A stretch of 64,000 nucleotides of DNA from a virus. Location: positions 1 to 64,000 of IMG/VR virus record IMGVR_UViG_3300021963_000100; one strand, written 5' to 3'. Positions 13,700 to 20,624 of this stretch are shown here, piece by piece. Positions within the stretch are counted from its first letter, which is position 1. Each line of letters starts with the position of its first letter. Both the position numbers and the translations under genes were made by a program. Below the pieces are notes generated by a model. The model saw only the letters and a program-made list of their open reading frames with translations, was not told where the DNA came from and made no database searches.

Positions 13700-13711
13700 T
13701 TTCGATCGAAA
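13700..13711 (+). promoter_or_regulatory. TTTCGATCGAAA palindrome
   Basis: Perfect 12-bp palindrome directly abutting the -33 box at 13712. Confidence 0.6.
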
Positions 13712-13743
13712 TTTGCAGGTTAAATTTATTATACTTACCTTTA
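13712..13743 (+). promoter_or_regulatory. Bacteroidota-type promoter for RNA B
   Basis: TTTG 13712-13715, 20 bp, TACCTTTA 13736-13743. No gene starts at the usual distance. Confidence 0.8.
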
Positions 13744-13748
13744 CATTG

Positions 13749-13821
13749 TCAATGAGAAATCGAGACGGGCGGGGGTAAGACCACGAAGTAAATCAGAAGT
13801 ACGTTGCCCTATATTTTTTTT
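13749..13821 (+). ncRNA. Candidate small RNA B
   Basis: A standard cassette promoter is followed by about 73 bases that contain only an 8-codon ATG frame (13752-13778, including the stop), then a T-run at 13813-13821 that could end the transcript. GGGC near the 5' part can pair with GCCC before the T-run. The sequence is homologous to the minus-strand candidate at 7262-7332, and similarity outside the promoter argues for a functional RNA. Role unknown. Confidence 0.6.
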
Positions 13822-13822
13822 A

Positions 13823-13831
13823 TGTGGATAA
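13823..13831 (-). other. DnaA-box-like nonamer
   Basis: TGTGGATAA (reverse complement of TTATCCACA) immediately after the T-run of RNA B. Confidence 0.45.
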
Positions 13832-13869
13832 CTTGTTAATAACTATCATAAAAATAATTACCCCAAAAT

Positions 13870-13900
13870 TTTGCCATTAAAGGACAATACCATACCTTTG
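13870..13900 (+). promoter_or_regulatory. Bacteroidota-type promoter
   Basis: TTTG 13870-13873, 19 bp, TACCTTTG 13893-13900; serves the ATG at 13923. Its spacer differs from the common cassette spacer. Confidence 0.82.
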
Positions 13901-13922
13901 TACTATCAAAATCAAAAAACAT

Positions 13923-14450
13923 ATGTACAACAAAAAATCACAAATCGTAGCAAGTCTTATTAAAGACGGAGGTTCAGCAAAATTTGCACAAGTATTAGCA
14001 GAGGTTGAACAAAAAATGTTAAAGACGGGTAATCCTTTGCGTAATGCAGTTATTACCAAGTTAGTGGACTACAATATGCTATTGAACGCTAACTATCAAA
14101 ATATGGTTAATAACGCCCTAATTAGAGAGGGTAAAGACGCTAACTTTGTAGCCAAAGAAAATTGGTTCACACCCGTAAATGACGGCTTTAATGGTTCAGT
14201 AGTAGCAAAGAAGTCCGACCTTACTTGCGAGTACTTAAAGTTCTCTTGTAATAACGCTAAAACGCTTAATTACTTTGTGGACGGGGTTGAGGCTACACCC
14301 GAACAAATGGAGGTTATTAAGCAGTATAAACAAAGAAGTAACCGACCACTTAATCAAGGGTTAACCGAAGATAATGAGGTTATTATCCGTACTATTAAAA
14401 TGGAGGGTATTAAGAAAATCAAGTGTGGCGAGAACCTTATCTTCGGATAA
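13923..14450 (+). CDS. Conserved phage protein, second paralogue, 175 aa
   Basis: Full-length paralogue of the product of 6665-7186, with the same order of blocks and nearly the same length (175 against 173 aa). Notable blocks are LIKDGGSAKFAQV, NPLRNAVITKL and KENWFTPVNDGFNGS. Codon choices differ widely, so the duplication is old or one copy came from a related phage. Function unknown. It closes the small-gene array and is followed by the same DnaA-box-containing hairpin. Confidence 0.85.
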   Translation: MYNKKSQIVASLIKDGGSAKFAQVLAEVEQKMLKTGNPLRNAVITKLVDYNMLLNANYQNMVNNALIREGKDANFVAKENWFTPVNDGFNGSVVAKKSDLTCEYLKFSCNNAKTLNYFVDGVEATPEQMEVIKQYKQRSNRPLNQGLTEDNEVIIRTIKMEGIKKIKCGENLIFG

Positions 14451-14481
14451 GGTTTTTAATACACAAGTATTTTAACAGAAA

Positions 14482-14514
14482 GTTATCCACACTAACAATG
14501 TGGGTAACTTTTTT
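14482..14514 (+). terminator. Terminator hairpin containing a DnaA-box nonamer
   Basis: GTTATCCACA, loop, TGTGGGTAAC, then T6; identical to the hairpin at 7217. TTATCCACA lies at 14483-14491. Confidence 0.82.
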
Positions 14515-14518
14515 CATA

Positions 14519-14527
14519 TGTGGATAA
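14519..14527 (-). other. DnaA-box-like nonamer
   Basis: TGTGGATAA just upstream of the C-rich tract. Confidence 0.45.
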
Positions 14528-14530
14528 CTA

Positions 14531-14578
14531 CCCCCCGTATGGGGCCTCCCCTCCCGTATCCCCCTCCCTGGTCCCCCC
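14531..14578 (-). other. Potential G-quadruplex tract (minus strand)
   Basis: The plus strand is a run of C3-C6 tracts separated by 1-7 bases; the minus strand therefore has at least five G3+ runs that fit a G-quadruplex pattern. It is unique in the window. Confidence 0.6.
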
Positions 14579-14626
14579 GTTATATACCCCAATAGGGGGG
14601 TCAAACATCTAAATGAATTGTTTCTT

Positions 14627-14643
14627 AAAAAAATTTCTGGGAG
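14627..14643 (+). repeat. 17-bp direct repeat, copy 1
   Basis: AAAAAAATTTCTGGGAG, identical to 14692-14708; similarity continues imperfectly downstream (T-run, CCAAA, ATAT). Confidence 0.75.
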
Positions 14644-14691
14644 GTCCTTTTTTCCAAATATTGACCCCTTTCAGGATCCAAACGGATTTTC

Positions 14692-14708
14692 AAAAAAATT
14701 TCTGGGAG
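14692..14708 (+). repeat. 17-bp direct repeat, copy 2
   Basis: Identical to 14627-14643, 65 bp downstream. Confidence 0.75.
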
Positions 14709-14858
14709 TATTTTTTTTCCAAAATATCGGCTTTTTAAACGATAACCCAAATTATCGGTTAATTACACGATAAGGCCAGAACCTTATAATTTGTCAAATT
14801 ATGTATGGTAATTCGGAAATTATCCGATTAACCATGGTTTATTTTACATAAAACGAGG

Positions 14859-14866
14859 TATTTATA
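14859..14866 (+). promoter_or_regulatory. TATTTATA motif (candidate late promoter)
   Basis: Lies 14 bp before the ATG at 14881, in the direction of the gene. Confidence 0.55.
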
Positions 14867-14880
14867 ATAAAATTACCACT

Positions 14881-15411
14881 ATGTTTAAGTATATTTCCGA
14901 GATTATCTCCAAGATTTCAATGAAGCAGCGTTTATCTGCGCTTGCCATCGTTTTATTTGCCATTGTAACCATTTCCGTGGCTCCTAAGATCGTTTCTTCC
15001 TTTACACAGGATAATGAGGAGCTGGAACTAAAAGTCGAGCGTCAGAGGCTCCAAATCGAGCAATTATCCAATCAGGTGGATACACTCAACAGTAAAATAC
15101 TATCTGAGCAATCTAGTTGCACAAATAGATTTGTTGCCAGGGAAAAAGAAGTGCTTGATTTATTATTATCTCTGGAAACCGAAGCCAGAAATTCAAATGG
15201 TAAAATTTTATCTACCACAACAACTATGGAGAGAAAAGAAAGACCAAGATATGTGGAAGAATCAAATGATCCTAATGAGCCACGTGTTGCCAGAATGGAA
15301 ATGCCATCACCACCAACCGAAAAAACGGTTATTGTTAAAACTGATAATAGTAAACTGCTAAAGATGATCTCCAACGTTAAAAGCAACGTACAGAGTCATA
15401 TAGGTAATTAA
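14881..15411 (+). CDS. Membrane-anchored coiled-coil protein, 176 aa (spanin-like?)
   Basis: An N-terminal transmembrane helix at about residues 17-37 (RLSALAIVLFAIVTISVAPK) is followed by a coiled coil at about 44-75 (NEELELKVERQRLQIEQLSN) and a proline-rich linker; one Cys lies in the coiled-coil region. A single inner-membrane anchor plus periplasmic coiled coil is the layout of Rz-like i-spanins, so a lysis role is possible, but no o-spanin partner is recognised. It is convergent with the next gene. Confidence 0.75.
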   Translation: MFKYISEIISKISMKQRLSALAIVLFAIVTISVAPKIVSSFTQDNEELELKVERQRLQIEQLSNQVDTLNSKILSEQSSCTNRFVAREKEVLDLLLSLETEARNSNGKILSTTTTMERKERPRYVEESNDPNEPRVARMEMPSPPTEKTVIVKTDNSKLLKMISNVKSNVQSHIGN

Positions 15412-15435
15412 TGTCCGATATATCATACAAATATG

Positions 15436-16056
15436 TTATTCTTTTGTCTTACCCCACTTATCTCCTTTACCTGGAGTTCCACATGATGCGGGTGTGGGTC
15501 TACATGATGGATATTTAGCTCTGTCTTCACCTTTCTGTCTTCCACAGGCTTTGCATTTCTTTTTACCATCAGTTTTTCTGCATGTATTACAATCAACCCA
15601 ACCTTTGCTTCCACCACCACCTCTTCTTGAGAACCAACCGTGCAATCCGCTTTTCTTCTCTTTGGTGTAATCGGTTTTTTTGGCTTCATCCATACCTTCA
15701 GCTTCAGAATCAATATGTGCATCTATCCATGCTTGTATTTCATGAACGTCTGGCGCATAATCTTTTCCCTTTCTTCTGGTTATGGCATCGTGAGCTTTAT
15801 AGATTAGATCCATAATATCCTCAGGAGCTTCATTGATATCTTCTTCCTTTAGACCTTTCCAAATCTTTCCTCTTCTACATTGAACAATGGCACCAGACCT
15901 GTATGCGGATGGCTTGTCGTATTTTCGTCTTGCAATTCTAAGACAACGATCAGCTTTCTTTTCACCCTCATTAATGGCATCAAATGATTCGATAACCAAA
16001 TCATCGTTAATCTTTACCATTATCTCAACAAGTCTATTTAAGTCTTTTTGTTCCAT
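15436..16056 (-). CDS. Virion-type protein with DUF5872-like Cys-rich tail, 206 aa
   Basis: Two phage-typical modules are visible: CLRIARRKYDKPSAYRSGAI followed by CRRGKIWKGL at about residues 38-69, and a C-terminal module beginning GLHGWFSRRGGGGSKGW with CNTCRK, CKACGRQ and YPSCRPTPASC. The tail matches what I know as DUF5872-like sequences of marine and freshwater phages. The Cys spacing suggests zinc binding. TATTTATA lies just upstream. Probably a late or virion protein; function unknown. Confidence 0.78.
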   Translation of the reverse strand: MEQKDLNRLVEIMVKINDDLVIESFDAINEGEKKADRCLRIARRKYDKPSAYRSGAIVQCRRGKIWKGLKEEDINEAPEDIMDLIYKAHDAITRRKGKDYAPDVHEIQAWIDAHIDSEAEGMDEAKKTDYTKEKKSGLHGWFSRRGGGGSKGWVDCNTCRKTDGKKKCKACGRQKGEDRAKYPSCRPTPASCGTPGKGDKWGKTKE

Positions 16057-16062
16057 GTTATA

Positions 16063-16070
16063 TATAAATA
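16063..16070 (-). promoter_or_regulatory. TATTTATA motif (candidate late promoter)
   Basis: On the minus strand, 6 bp before the ATG at 16056, within AAACTATTTATATA. Confidence 0.55.
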
Positions 16071-16079
16071 GTTTTGGTG

Positions 16080-16283
16080 TTAGTTAAATTCGTATCTTGG
16101 TTCCGTTACACCAACAATATATTTTTTGATTGTATTTGCTGGCACATTTAAAAAAGAACCATTTGTTAACTTAAATGCAATATAAACTTCAGCGAATGGT
16201 GTTAGGTATGTTTGCACTGGGGTCATCTCTTCCCCATCAGTATTTGCAAACTTTACATTTTCAATTTTGATCGAGTCTTGCAT
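16080..16283 (-). CDS. Hypothetical protein, 67 aa
   Basis: A beta-rich 67-residue protein with no recognised family. It starts 4 bp after the stop of the upstream minus-strand gene (16288-16893), so it belongs to the same operon. Confidence 0.75.
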   Translation of the reverse strand: MQDSIKIENVKFANTDGEEMTPVQTYLTPFAEVYIAFKLTNGSFLNVPANTIKKYIVGVTEPRYEFN

Positions 16284-16287
16284 TTCA

Positions 16288-16893
16288 TTAAACTATGTCA
16301 GTTGATTCTAATAAAGTGTAACTAAATTTGTTTCCGTGTATCTTTGATGCTTTTTTGCATATCTTCATGAACTCATCGAAATCTTTCACTCTCTTAAATA
16401 CTTGACAACCTTCGCTCCAGTTTTCAACCCAAGTTGAATCTTGGCCAGCTTTGTGGATATTGATTCCAAACATACCAGTATCGGTAACCGATTCGCTAAA
16501 CATTAAATCTCTGTTCGCATCTCTATATACTGTTACATTACCATTTCTCTGACATAATGCATCATATTTGCCCTGGTGTTTATCAACTGACCAAACGCTT
16601 CTATATTGTCCTGGTACCAATCTGGCAACACCTTTGTTATTGTGAAATTCCATAACACCCTTTTTACCAGGATCCGTGGTTGCATTCCAGCAATAAAATT
16701 GTTCAACCCCCGCTTCATCCTTAAATGTAATGGTTAAATGATCATCAAATACATTGGTAACCTTATCCGCAACAGATGGGGCGTTATTTCTCACACCAAC
16801 GATATTAACATCATATCCTTTATTGGCGGCATCATCAAACCATTTATAGCCTTTGGCTAACACGGTGTCTTTAATTTGTTCTTTTGTATACAT
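16288..16893 (-). CDS. L,D-transpeptidase-like protein, 201 aa
   Basis: The C-terminal half contains GMFGINIHKAGQDS and WSEGCQVF: a conserved His and a Ser-x-Gly-Cys motif in the order and spacing expected of YkuD-type L,D-transpeptidase-like domains, with the Cys as candidate nucleophile. The N-terminal part (KWFDDAANKGYDVNIVGVRN) also resembles phage cell-wall enzymes from memory. No signal peptide. It could act on peptidoglycan at entry or lysis. Start TAATG overlaps the stop of the upstream gene by one base. Confidence 0.72.
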   Translation of the reverse strand: MYTKEQIKDTVLAKGYKWFDDAANKGYDVNIVGVRNNAPSVADKVTNVFDDHLTITFKDEAGVEQFYCWNATTDPGKKGVMEFHNNKGVARLVPGQYRSVWSVDKHQGKYDALCQRNGNVTVYRDANRDLMFSESVTDTGMFGINIHKAGQDSTWVENWSEGCQVFKRVKDFDEFMKICKKASKIHGNKFSYTLLESTDIV

Positions 16894-17750
16894 TATTTTT
16901 TGTTTTTAAAATAGTGAATCTGTTGCAATCTTTCTTTAGCCCCAGCTTCTGAATTATAAGTTCCTAGGTTTCCACCCTTTTCAGAGTATACCCTCCATTT
17001 ATCATCTCCAATCTTGCGGATGTATTCATCCAATGGTTGTTTGTTTGGATCGTTATCACATCCGCATTTATGACAGATGTACATATCATCCCCACCTTCA
17101 CTCTTTTTCCAACTCCAACCACAGTCATCACAGATAACCTTTGTTTTGGTCACCATCTCATCAACCGATGCAACTTCGTTATTTAATTTTGTAATATTTG
17201 TTATTGCACCATCACCCCAGATGCAACCAGATGCCACATCCCATCCATAATACCACATATGCTCATACCTGGCTTTGTAAATATAAGGTGCAATTTCTAT
17301 GCCCGCATAATCTTTGGCGACCAATGACCAATCGATTGATTTATATCTGCTGGCCATCATTGCTGAATAATTTCTTATGGTTCTGTCCTCTGGACGCATT
17401 GCGTTGTATTTCTCTTCAAACGCAACCAATTCTTTATAGTTGGTGATTTTTAGGATTCTATCCTCGTTGATATCGATTTTAAAAACGTTGTCAGCCTCCC
17501 AGTCGGGCATTTCAGATCTAACCCACCTTATCCAACTATCGCCAATACCATACCACAACCCTTTTGGTTTGAATGATATTTCCTGATTTGGTGTTGGTTT
17601 GAATTCGATGCTGTCTTTATCGGACATGATTAATCTGGCGCTGGAATAATCGGATAGAATTTTATTGTAAGTTTCATCTGAAACCTCGCCCATAACATTC
17701 ATCATGGTTTTCATTTTTGCGATTTCTTCCGTTAGTGTCCTCTTTTTCAT
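16893..17750 (-). CDS. Tagged phage protein with zinc ribbon, 285 aa
   Basis: The N-terminus TLTEEIAKMKTMMNV is a copy of the recurring LNEQInRMreIMgi peptide. The central domain has the pattern KPKGLWYGIGDSWIRWVR ... IDW ... GIEIAPY ... SGCIWGD, familiar from uncharacterised phage proteins. A zinc ribbon follows at about residues 205-230 (CDDCGW ... CHKCGCD), and a C-terminal WRVYSEKGGNLGTY segment closes it. Function unknown; the tag suggests it is packaged in the virion (inference). First gene of a minus-strand operon with 16288 and 16080. Confidence 0.75.
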   Translation of the reverse strand: MKKRTLTEEIAKMKTMMNVMGEVSDETYNKILSDYSSARLIMSDKDSIEFKPTPNQEISFKPKGLWYGIGDSWIRWVRSEMPDWEADNVFKIDINEDRILKITNYKELVAFEEKYNAMRPEDRTIRNYSAMMASRYKSIDWSLVAKDYAGIEIAPYIYKARYEHMWYYGWDVASGCIWGDGAITNITKLNNEVASVDEMVTKTKVICDDCGWSWKKSEGGDDMYICHKCGCDNDPNKQPLDEYIRKIGDDKWRVYSEKGGNLGTYNSEAGAKERLQQIHYFKNKK

Positions 17751-17771
17751 AAATCACTTATGCTGTCCGAA

Positions 17772-17788
17772 CTGGTGCTGCGCACCAG
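17772..17788. other. Perfect hairpin without T-run
   Basis: CTGGTGC-tgc-GCACCAG directly after the stop of the Nudix gene; a 7-bp stem with no U tract on either strand, possibly an RNA-stability or weak termination element. Confidence 0.5.
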
Positions 17789-17789
17789 A

Positions 17790-18227
17790 TTATAGTAAAC
17801 GTTTCATTTGGTTTAGGTGCTCTTGCAATTTGGCATCTTTTTTAGCAACCTCATTATAATCTTTGGCGAATTGAATATTGGTTTTGATTGTATTCTCCTC
17901 ATTCTCCAATTCCTCCAAAGTAAAATATTTGTATTCGGTATGTTCTTTGTTTAACTTAATGTTTTCATCGTCAAATGTATTTGTGTAGAATACATTCAAT
18001 TCAACATTACCATAACCATATTTTTTTAAATTGGTAAAGTTTTGCAAGAAAACCCCAGCTTCCTCTTTAACCTCTCTGGTCAATGCTTCTTCTGGTGTTT
18101 CACCCGCATCAACGCCACCGCCAATCATAGCCCATTTTCCTGGGTTTGATTCGTCAGTCTCACTTCTCTTGAAAAGCAAAATCTTGTTGTCCTTAACAAC
18201 CATTAATAGGGAAACTTGTTTTTTCAT
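17790..18227 (-). CDS. Nudix hydrolase with C-terminal tag, 145 aa
   Basis: It contains a complete Nudix box (G x5 E x7 REV x EE x G V: GGVDAGETPEEALTREVKEE, then AGV) at about residues 37-59, with a typical fold around it. Such enzymes hydrolyse nucleoside diphosphates linked to another moiety; the substrate is unknown. The extreme C-terminus HLNQMKRLL resembles the RMK half of the tag motif found in neighbouring proteins. A TATTTATA motif is upstream, so expression is probably late. Confidence 0.9.
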   Translation of the reverse strand: MKKQVSLLMVVKDNKILLFKRSETDESNPGKWAMIGGGVDAGETPEEALTREVKEEAGVFLQNFTNLKKYGYGNVELNVFYTNTFDDENIKLNKEHTEYKYFTLEELENEENTIKTNIQFAKDYNEVAKKDAKLQEHLNQMKRLL

Positions 18228-18232
18228 GTTTT

Positions 18233-18240
18233 TATAAATA
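18233..18240 (-). promoter_or_regulatory. TATTTATA motif (candidate late promoter)
   Basis: Minus strand, 5 bp before the ATG at 18227. Confidence 0.5.
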
Positions 18241-18254
18241 TATGGGAATTTGGT

Positions 18255-19277
18255 TTAAGGTATAATTTGTTCCCCTTTGGAGATTTTTTCCATATATTCG
18301 GATTCGGTTAAAACAGCTCTTACGTCCCAATGGTCAGCCATCATGGTTTCTTTTGCATGATCTGATCTTCTTTTGGCACCATACGCACATTTTCTAACCA
18401 GATAATCGTATGATAGGTGTTTGTAATGTAATACGTATAATTCGGTGTCAGAATTGTAAACCACGTTACCAGTTGGGTAAGATTGGTGGCTACCATATGA
18501 ATATCTCATATTAACCTCTTTTGGGTTGAATAGTACGTATTTATCTAAACCGCTACTCACCTCACCATTTTTTATAATATCTGGTAAATAAACTCCTGGT
18601 TGGAATTTTGGGAATTCAGTTGAGTACATTTCGTAACCATATGTAACTGGTATTGTAATCCCGTTTTTCTTATACTCAATAATTTTTTCTCTAATATTCG
18701 GGTGATATAAAAATTCATCAGCATCAACAATGATAAACCAGTCGTACTCGTCTTTGTATTTCTTCCAGATTTCATTTCTGGATTCCATCAAATTGTATTC
18801 ATTGTACTCTTTATGATCCTCAATGATTACCTCAACTTTACTACCAAAAGTTTTAAGGTACTCCACGGAACCGTCATCACTGTTTCCATCAGAAAAAATA
18901 ATCTTATCAACACCAACAAAATTGAAATAGTAATCGATAAAGAATGGTAAGATATCAATCTCATTTTTGATTGGACAAACCACGCATATTTTTTGTCTTG
19001 GTATTGATGTTGTTTTTTTGAAAATAGCACTCCTAAGAATCGAAGTACCCCAAGAGTCCCAAACCTCAACTTTAATATTATCAGCGTCAACTATTATATC
19101 ATTACCAAAAAAGTATTCATTACCTTTTTCCAACAATATAACATAGTCCATATAAGTTAAATGCTCGTACTCATACCCATTATACTTATGAACCTTTAAT
19201 TTTATCTCAATAGGGAATCCAGATTGTAGAAAAATCCTACCAATACTGGTGTCATACTTAATATCAACGTTAACCAT
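18255..19277 (-). CDS. GT2-type glycosyltransferase, 340 aa
   Basis: From about residue 95: CVVCPIKNEIDILPFFIDYY, then IIFSDGNSDDGS and DWFIIVDADEFLYHP. This is the nucleotide-sugar binding core of GT-A glycosyltransferases (GT2/GT92-like), including the DxD-type DAD. The N-terminal 95 residues are an extra domain. It may glycosylate virion or host surface components; the Thr/Ser-rich collagen fibres of this phage are a possible substrate (inference). A weak host-type -7 box lies upstream. Confidence 0.85.
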   Translation of the reverse strand: MVNVDIKYDTSIGRIFLQSGFPIEIKLKVHKYNGYEYEHLTYMDYVILLEKGNEYFFGNDIIVDADNIKVEVWDSWGTSILRSAIFKKTTSIPRQKICVVCPIKNEIDILPFFIDYYFNFVGVDKIIFSDGNSDDGSVEYLKTFGSKVEVIIEDHKEYNEYNLMESRNEIWKKYKDEYDWFIIVDADEFLYHPNIREKIIEYKKNGITIPVTYGYEMYSTEFPKFQPGVYLPDIIKNGEVSSGLDKYVLFNPKEVNMRYSYGSHQSYPTGNVVYNSDTELYVLHYKHLSYDYLVRKCAYGAKRRSDHAKETMMADHWDVRAVLTESEYMEKISKGEQIIP

Positions 19278-19289
19278 AATTTTTTTTTA

Positions 19290-19297
19290 CAAAAGTA
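19290..19297 (-). promoter_or_regulatory. Possible host-type -7 box
   Basis: TACTTTTG on the minus strand 12 bp before the ATG at 19277; the -33 position is not a TTTG. Confidence 0.35.
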
Positions 19298-19326
19298 CCT
19301 AAAGATTTTTATTTGTAAATAAACTA

Positions 19327-19488
19327 TTAGTTTTTTTTGATTTGGTGATAAGCCTTTTCAACTCTTTCGTGATGAGTCAATTTTGGGTGTGTAAATGCTA
19401 ATTCACGGATTAGATTGTTTAGTTCGCTAATAAAGCCTTCCGTATGGGCTTCATAGTAAATTTCTTCTACGATCTCTTCATTAGTCAT
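19327..19488 (-). CDS. Hypothetical helical protein, 53 aa
   Basis: Short ORF starting MTNEEIVEEIYYEAHTEGF and ending EKAYHQIKKN. It fills the gap between the glycosyltransferase and the next plus-strand operon, and a TATTTATC motif lies 15 bp upstream. All helical and charged; function unknown. Confidence 0.7.
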   Translation of the reverse strand: MTNEEIVEEIYYEAHTEGFISELNNLIRELAFTHPKLTHHERVEKAYHQIKKN

Positions 19489-19503
19489 GGTAAGTGGTTT
19501 TCA

Positions 19504-19511
19504 GATAAATA
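19504..19511 (-). promoter_or_regulatory. TATTTATC motif (candidate late promoter)
   Basis: Minus strand, upstream of the ATG at 19488. Confidence 0.45.
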
Positions 19512-19548
19512 TATACGTTTTAAATTAAATTTTTAAGCAAAATTAAAC

Positions 19549-19556
19549 TATTTATG
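19549..19556 (+). promoter_or_regulatory. AACTATTTATG motif (candidate late promoter)
   Basis: TATTTATG at 19549-19556, 16 bp before the ATG at 19573; the only promoter-like signal found ahead of the long operon 19573-26704. Confidence 0.55.
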
Positions 19557-19572
19557 TGAAAGTAATATTCCC

Positions 19573-20619
19573 ATGGAAAAAAATATATTAAACGAACAAA
19601 TTTTGAGGATGCGAGAAATTATGGGCATCAACGAAAGTGCGAAGGATCAATTTAAAAAAGATTTGCAAAACGATCCAGATTATAAAGAGTTTAAAGATAA
19701 AGCAATCGTACCTGGTAAAAACGGTGGAATTGATTATAGTTATGGTGTTGTTAACCCAGACAATGATCCGTTTATTAATAAAACCAGTCAAGATGACGAT
19801 ACCGATGAATTAGAAGAGGGTACGCTTTATAATATTAGCGGAGTTAGCTATGATGAAATGGCTAAAGCCGAAATAGGTTCAATTGTTGGTGATTTGAATA
19901 AAATTGCGCCATATGTTTTAGAAATTGGAGATAAAGTCAAAATGAGAGCTGATGGTGCTGTTGAGGTTTCGGATGAGGGTAGGATTGTTAGAATTTTTAA
20001 AAGCGCTGATAGTTTCTTAACTCAAATTGGATATAAAGCGATTTCAGTAAACGAGGATTTTGATGACACACTAACACATCATATTGAGGAGTCCGCTTAT
20101 GACCAATCACATGGTTCACCATATGATCGTGGACATGCTGATGCTTATTATGGTAGATCTAGAAATCCACATAAATGGCCTGAGGGTACTGGTCATGGCG
20201 AAAAAGTAACTGACTTAACACCAGAAGAAATTGAGGCTTATAACGCTGGTTATGATGATTGTGACGATAGAAAGGATTGGGGTATGGATGAAAATACAAA
20301 AATGGAAACTGGCTCTGTTGGGATTATATCTAGAAGAGGTAAGATGATGCCAGCTTATTTTCAAAACTTTGGTCTTTCTGTTGCTGGTGATTTAGTTGAG
20401 TTTGATAACAATGGTAAATTATTAAAAAAGGGTGGTGGTTATCCTGAAGGTGGTTTTAAAAAATATGAGACTGTTGATGAGTTAGAGAAAGACATCTGTG
20501 CTAATTACAATGAAATGTTAGAGATGTTTAAAACCATGGCACCTACAGAAGTTGAGCTTGGTGAAAATGAGAGTTCATATCAAATAATAAAAAATGCGGT
20601 TAACTGCGATTTATATTAA
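19573..20619 (+). CDS. Tagged virion-type protein, 348 aa
   Basis: The N-terminus ILNEQILRMREIMGI is the best copy of the tag motif. At about residues 180-236 the block SPYDRGHADAYYGRSRNPHK ... LTPEEIEAYNAGYDDC ... RKDWG recurs, from memory, in many uncharacterised phage proteins. The rest is acidic. Function unknown; probably virion-associated. It heads an operon of nine genes that includes the histidine kinase and response regulator. Confidence 0.78.
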   Translation: MEKNILNEQILRMREIMGINESAKDQFKKDLQNDPDYKEFKDKAIVPGKNGGIDYSYGVVNPDNDPFINKTSQDDDTDELEEGTLYNISGVSYDEMAKAEIGSIVGDLNKIAPYVLEIGDKVKMRADGAVEVSDEGRIVRIFKSADSFLTQIGYKAISVNEDFDDTLTHHIEESAYDQSHGSPYDRGHADAYYGRSRNPHKWPEGTGHGEKVTDLTPEEIEAYNAGYDDCDDRKDWGMDENTKMETGSVGIISRRGKMMPAYFQNFGLSVAGDLVEFDNNGKLLKKGGGYPEGGFKKYETVDELEKDICANYNEMLEMFKTMAPTEVELGENESSYQIIKNAVNCDLY

Positions 20620-20624
20620 ATAAA

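Larger units (their letters stand above)
14451..14880. other. Long intergenic region, candidate origin or control region
   Basis: No gene is visible on either strand. It holds two DnaA-box nonamers (14483-14491 and 14519-14527), a C-rich tract in an AT-rich genome, short hairpins such as CCCC-gtat-GGGG (14533-14544), CCCC-aata-GGGG (14587-14598) and CGATAA/TTATCG (14740-14757), and a direct repeat. It separates the host-promoter gene array from the virion genes. Origin function is inferred; a regulatory boundary is the alternative. Confidence 0.45.

Noticed and set aside
345-13743. Regularly spaced conserved 30-40-bp repeats (CRISPR-like or insertion-site-like)
   Set aside because: Each copy has sigma-type -33 and -7 boxes at fixed distance from a start codon, so they are promoters.
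14533-14598. C-rich tract as a structural RNA gene (rRNA or tRNA fragment)
   Set aside because: It lacks any recognisable RNA gene signature; simple C-runs with short hairpins only.
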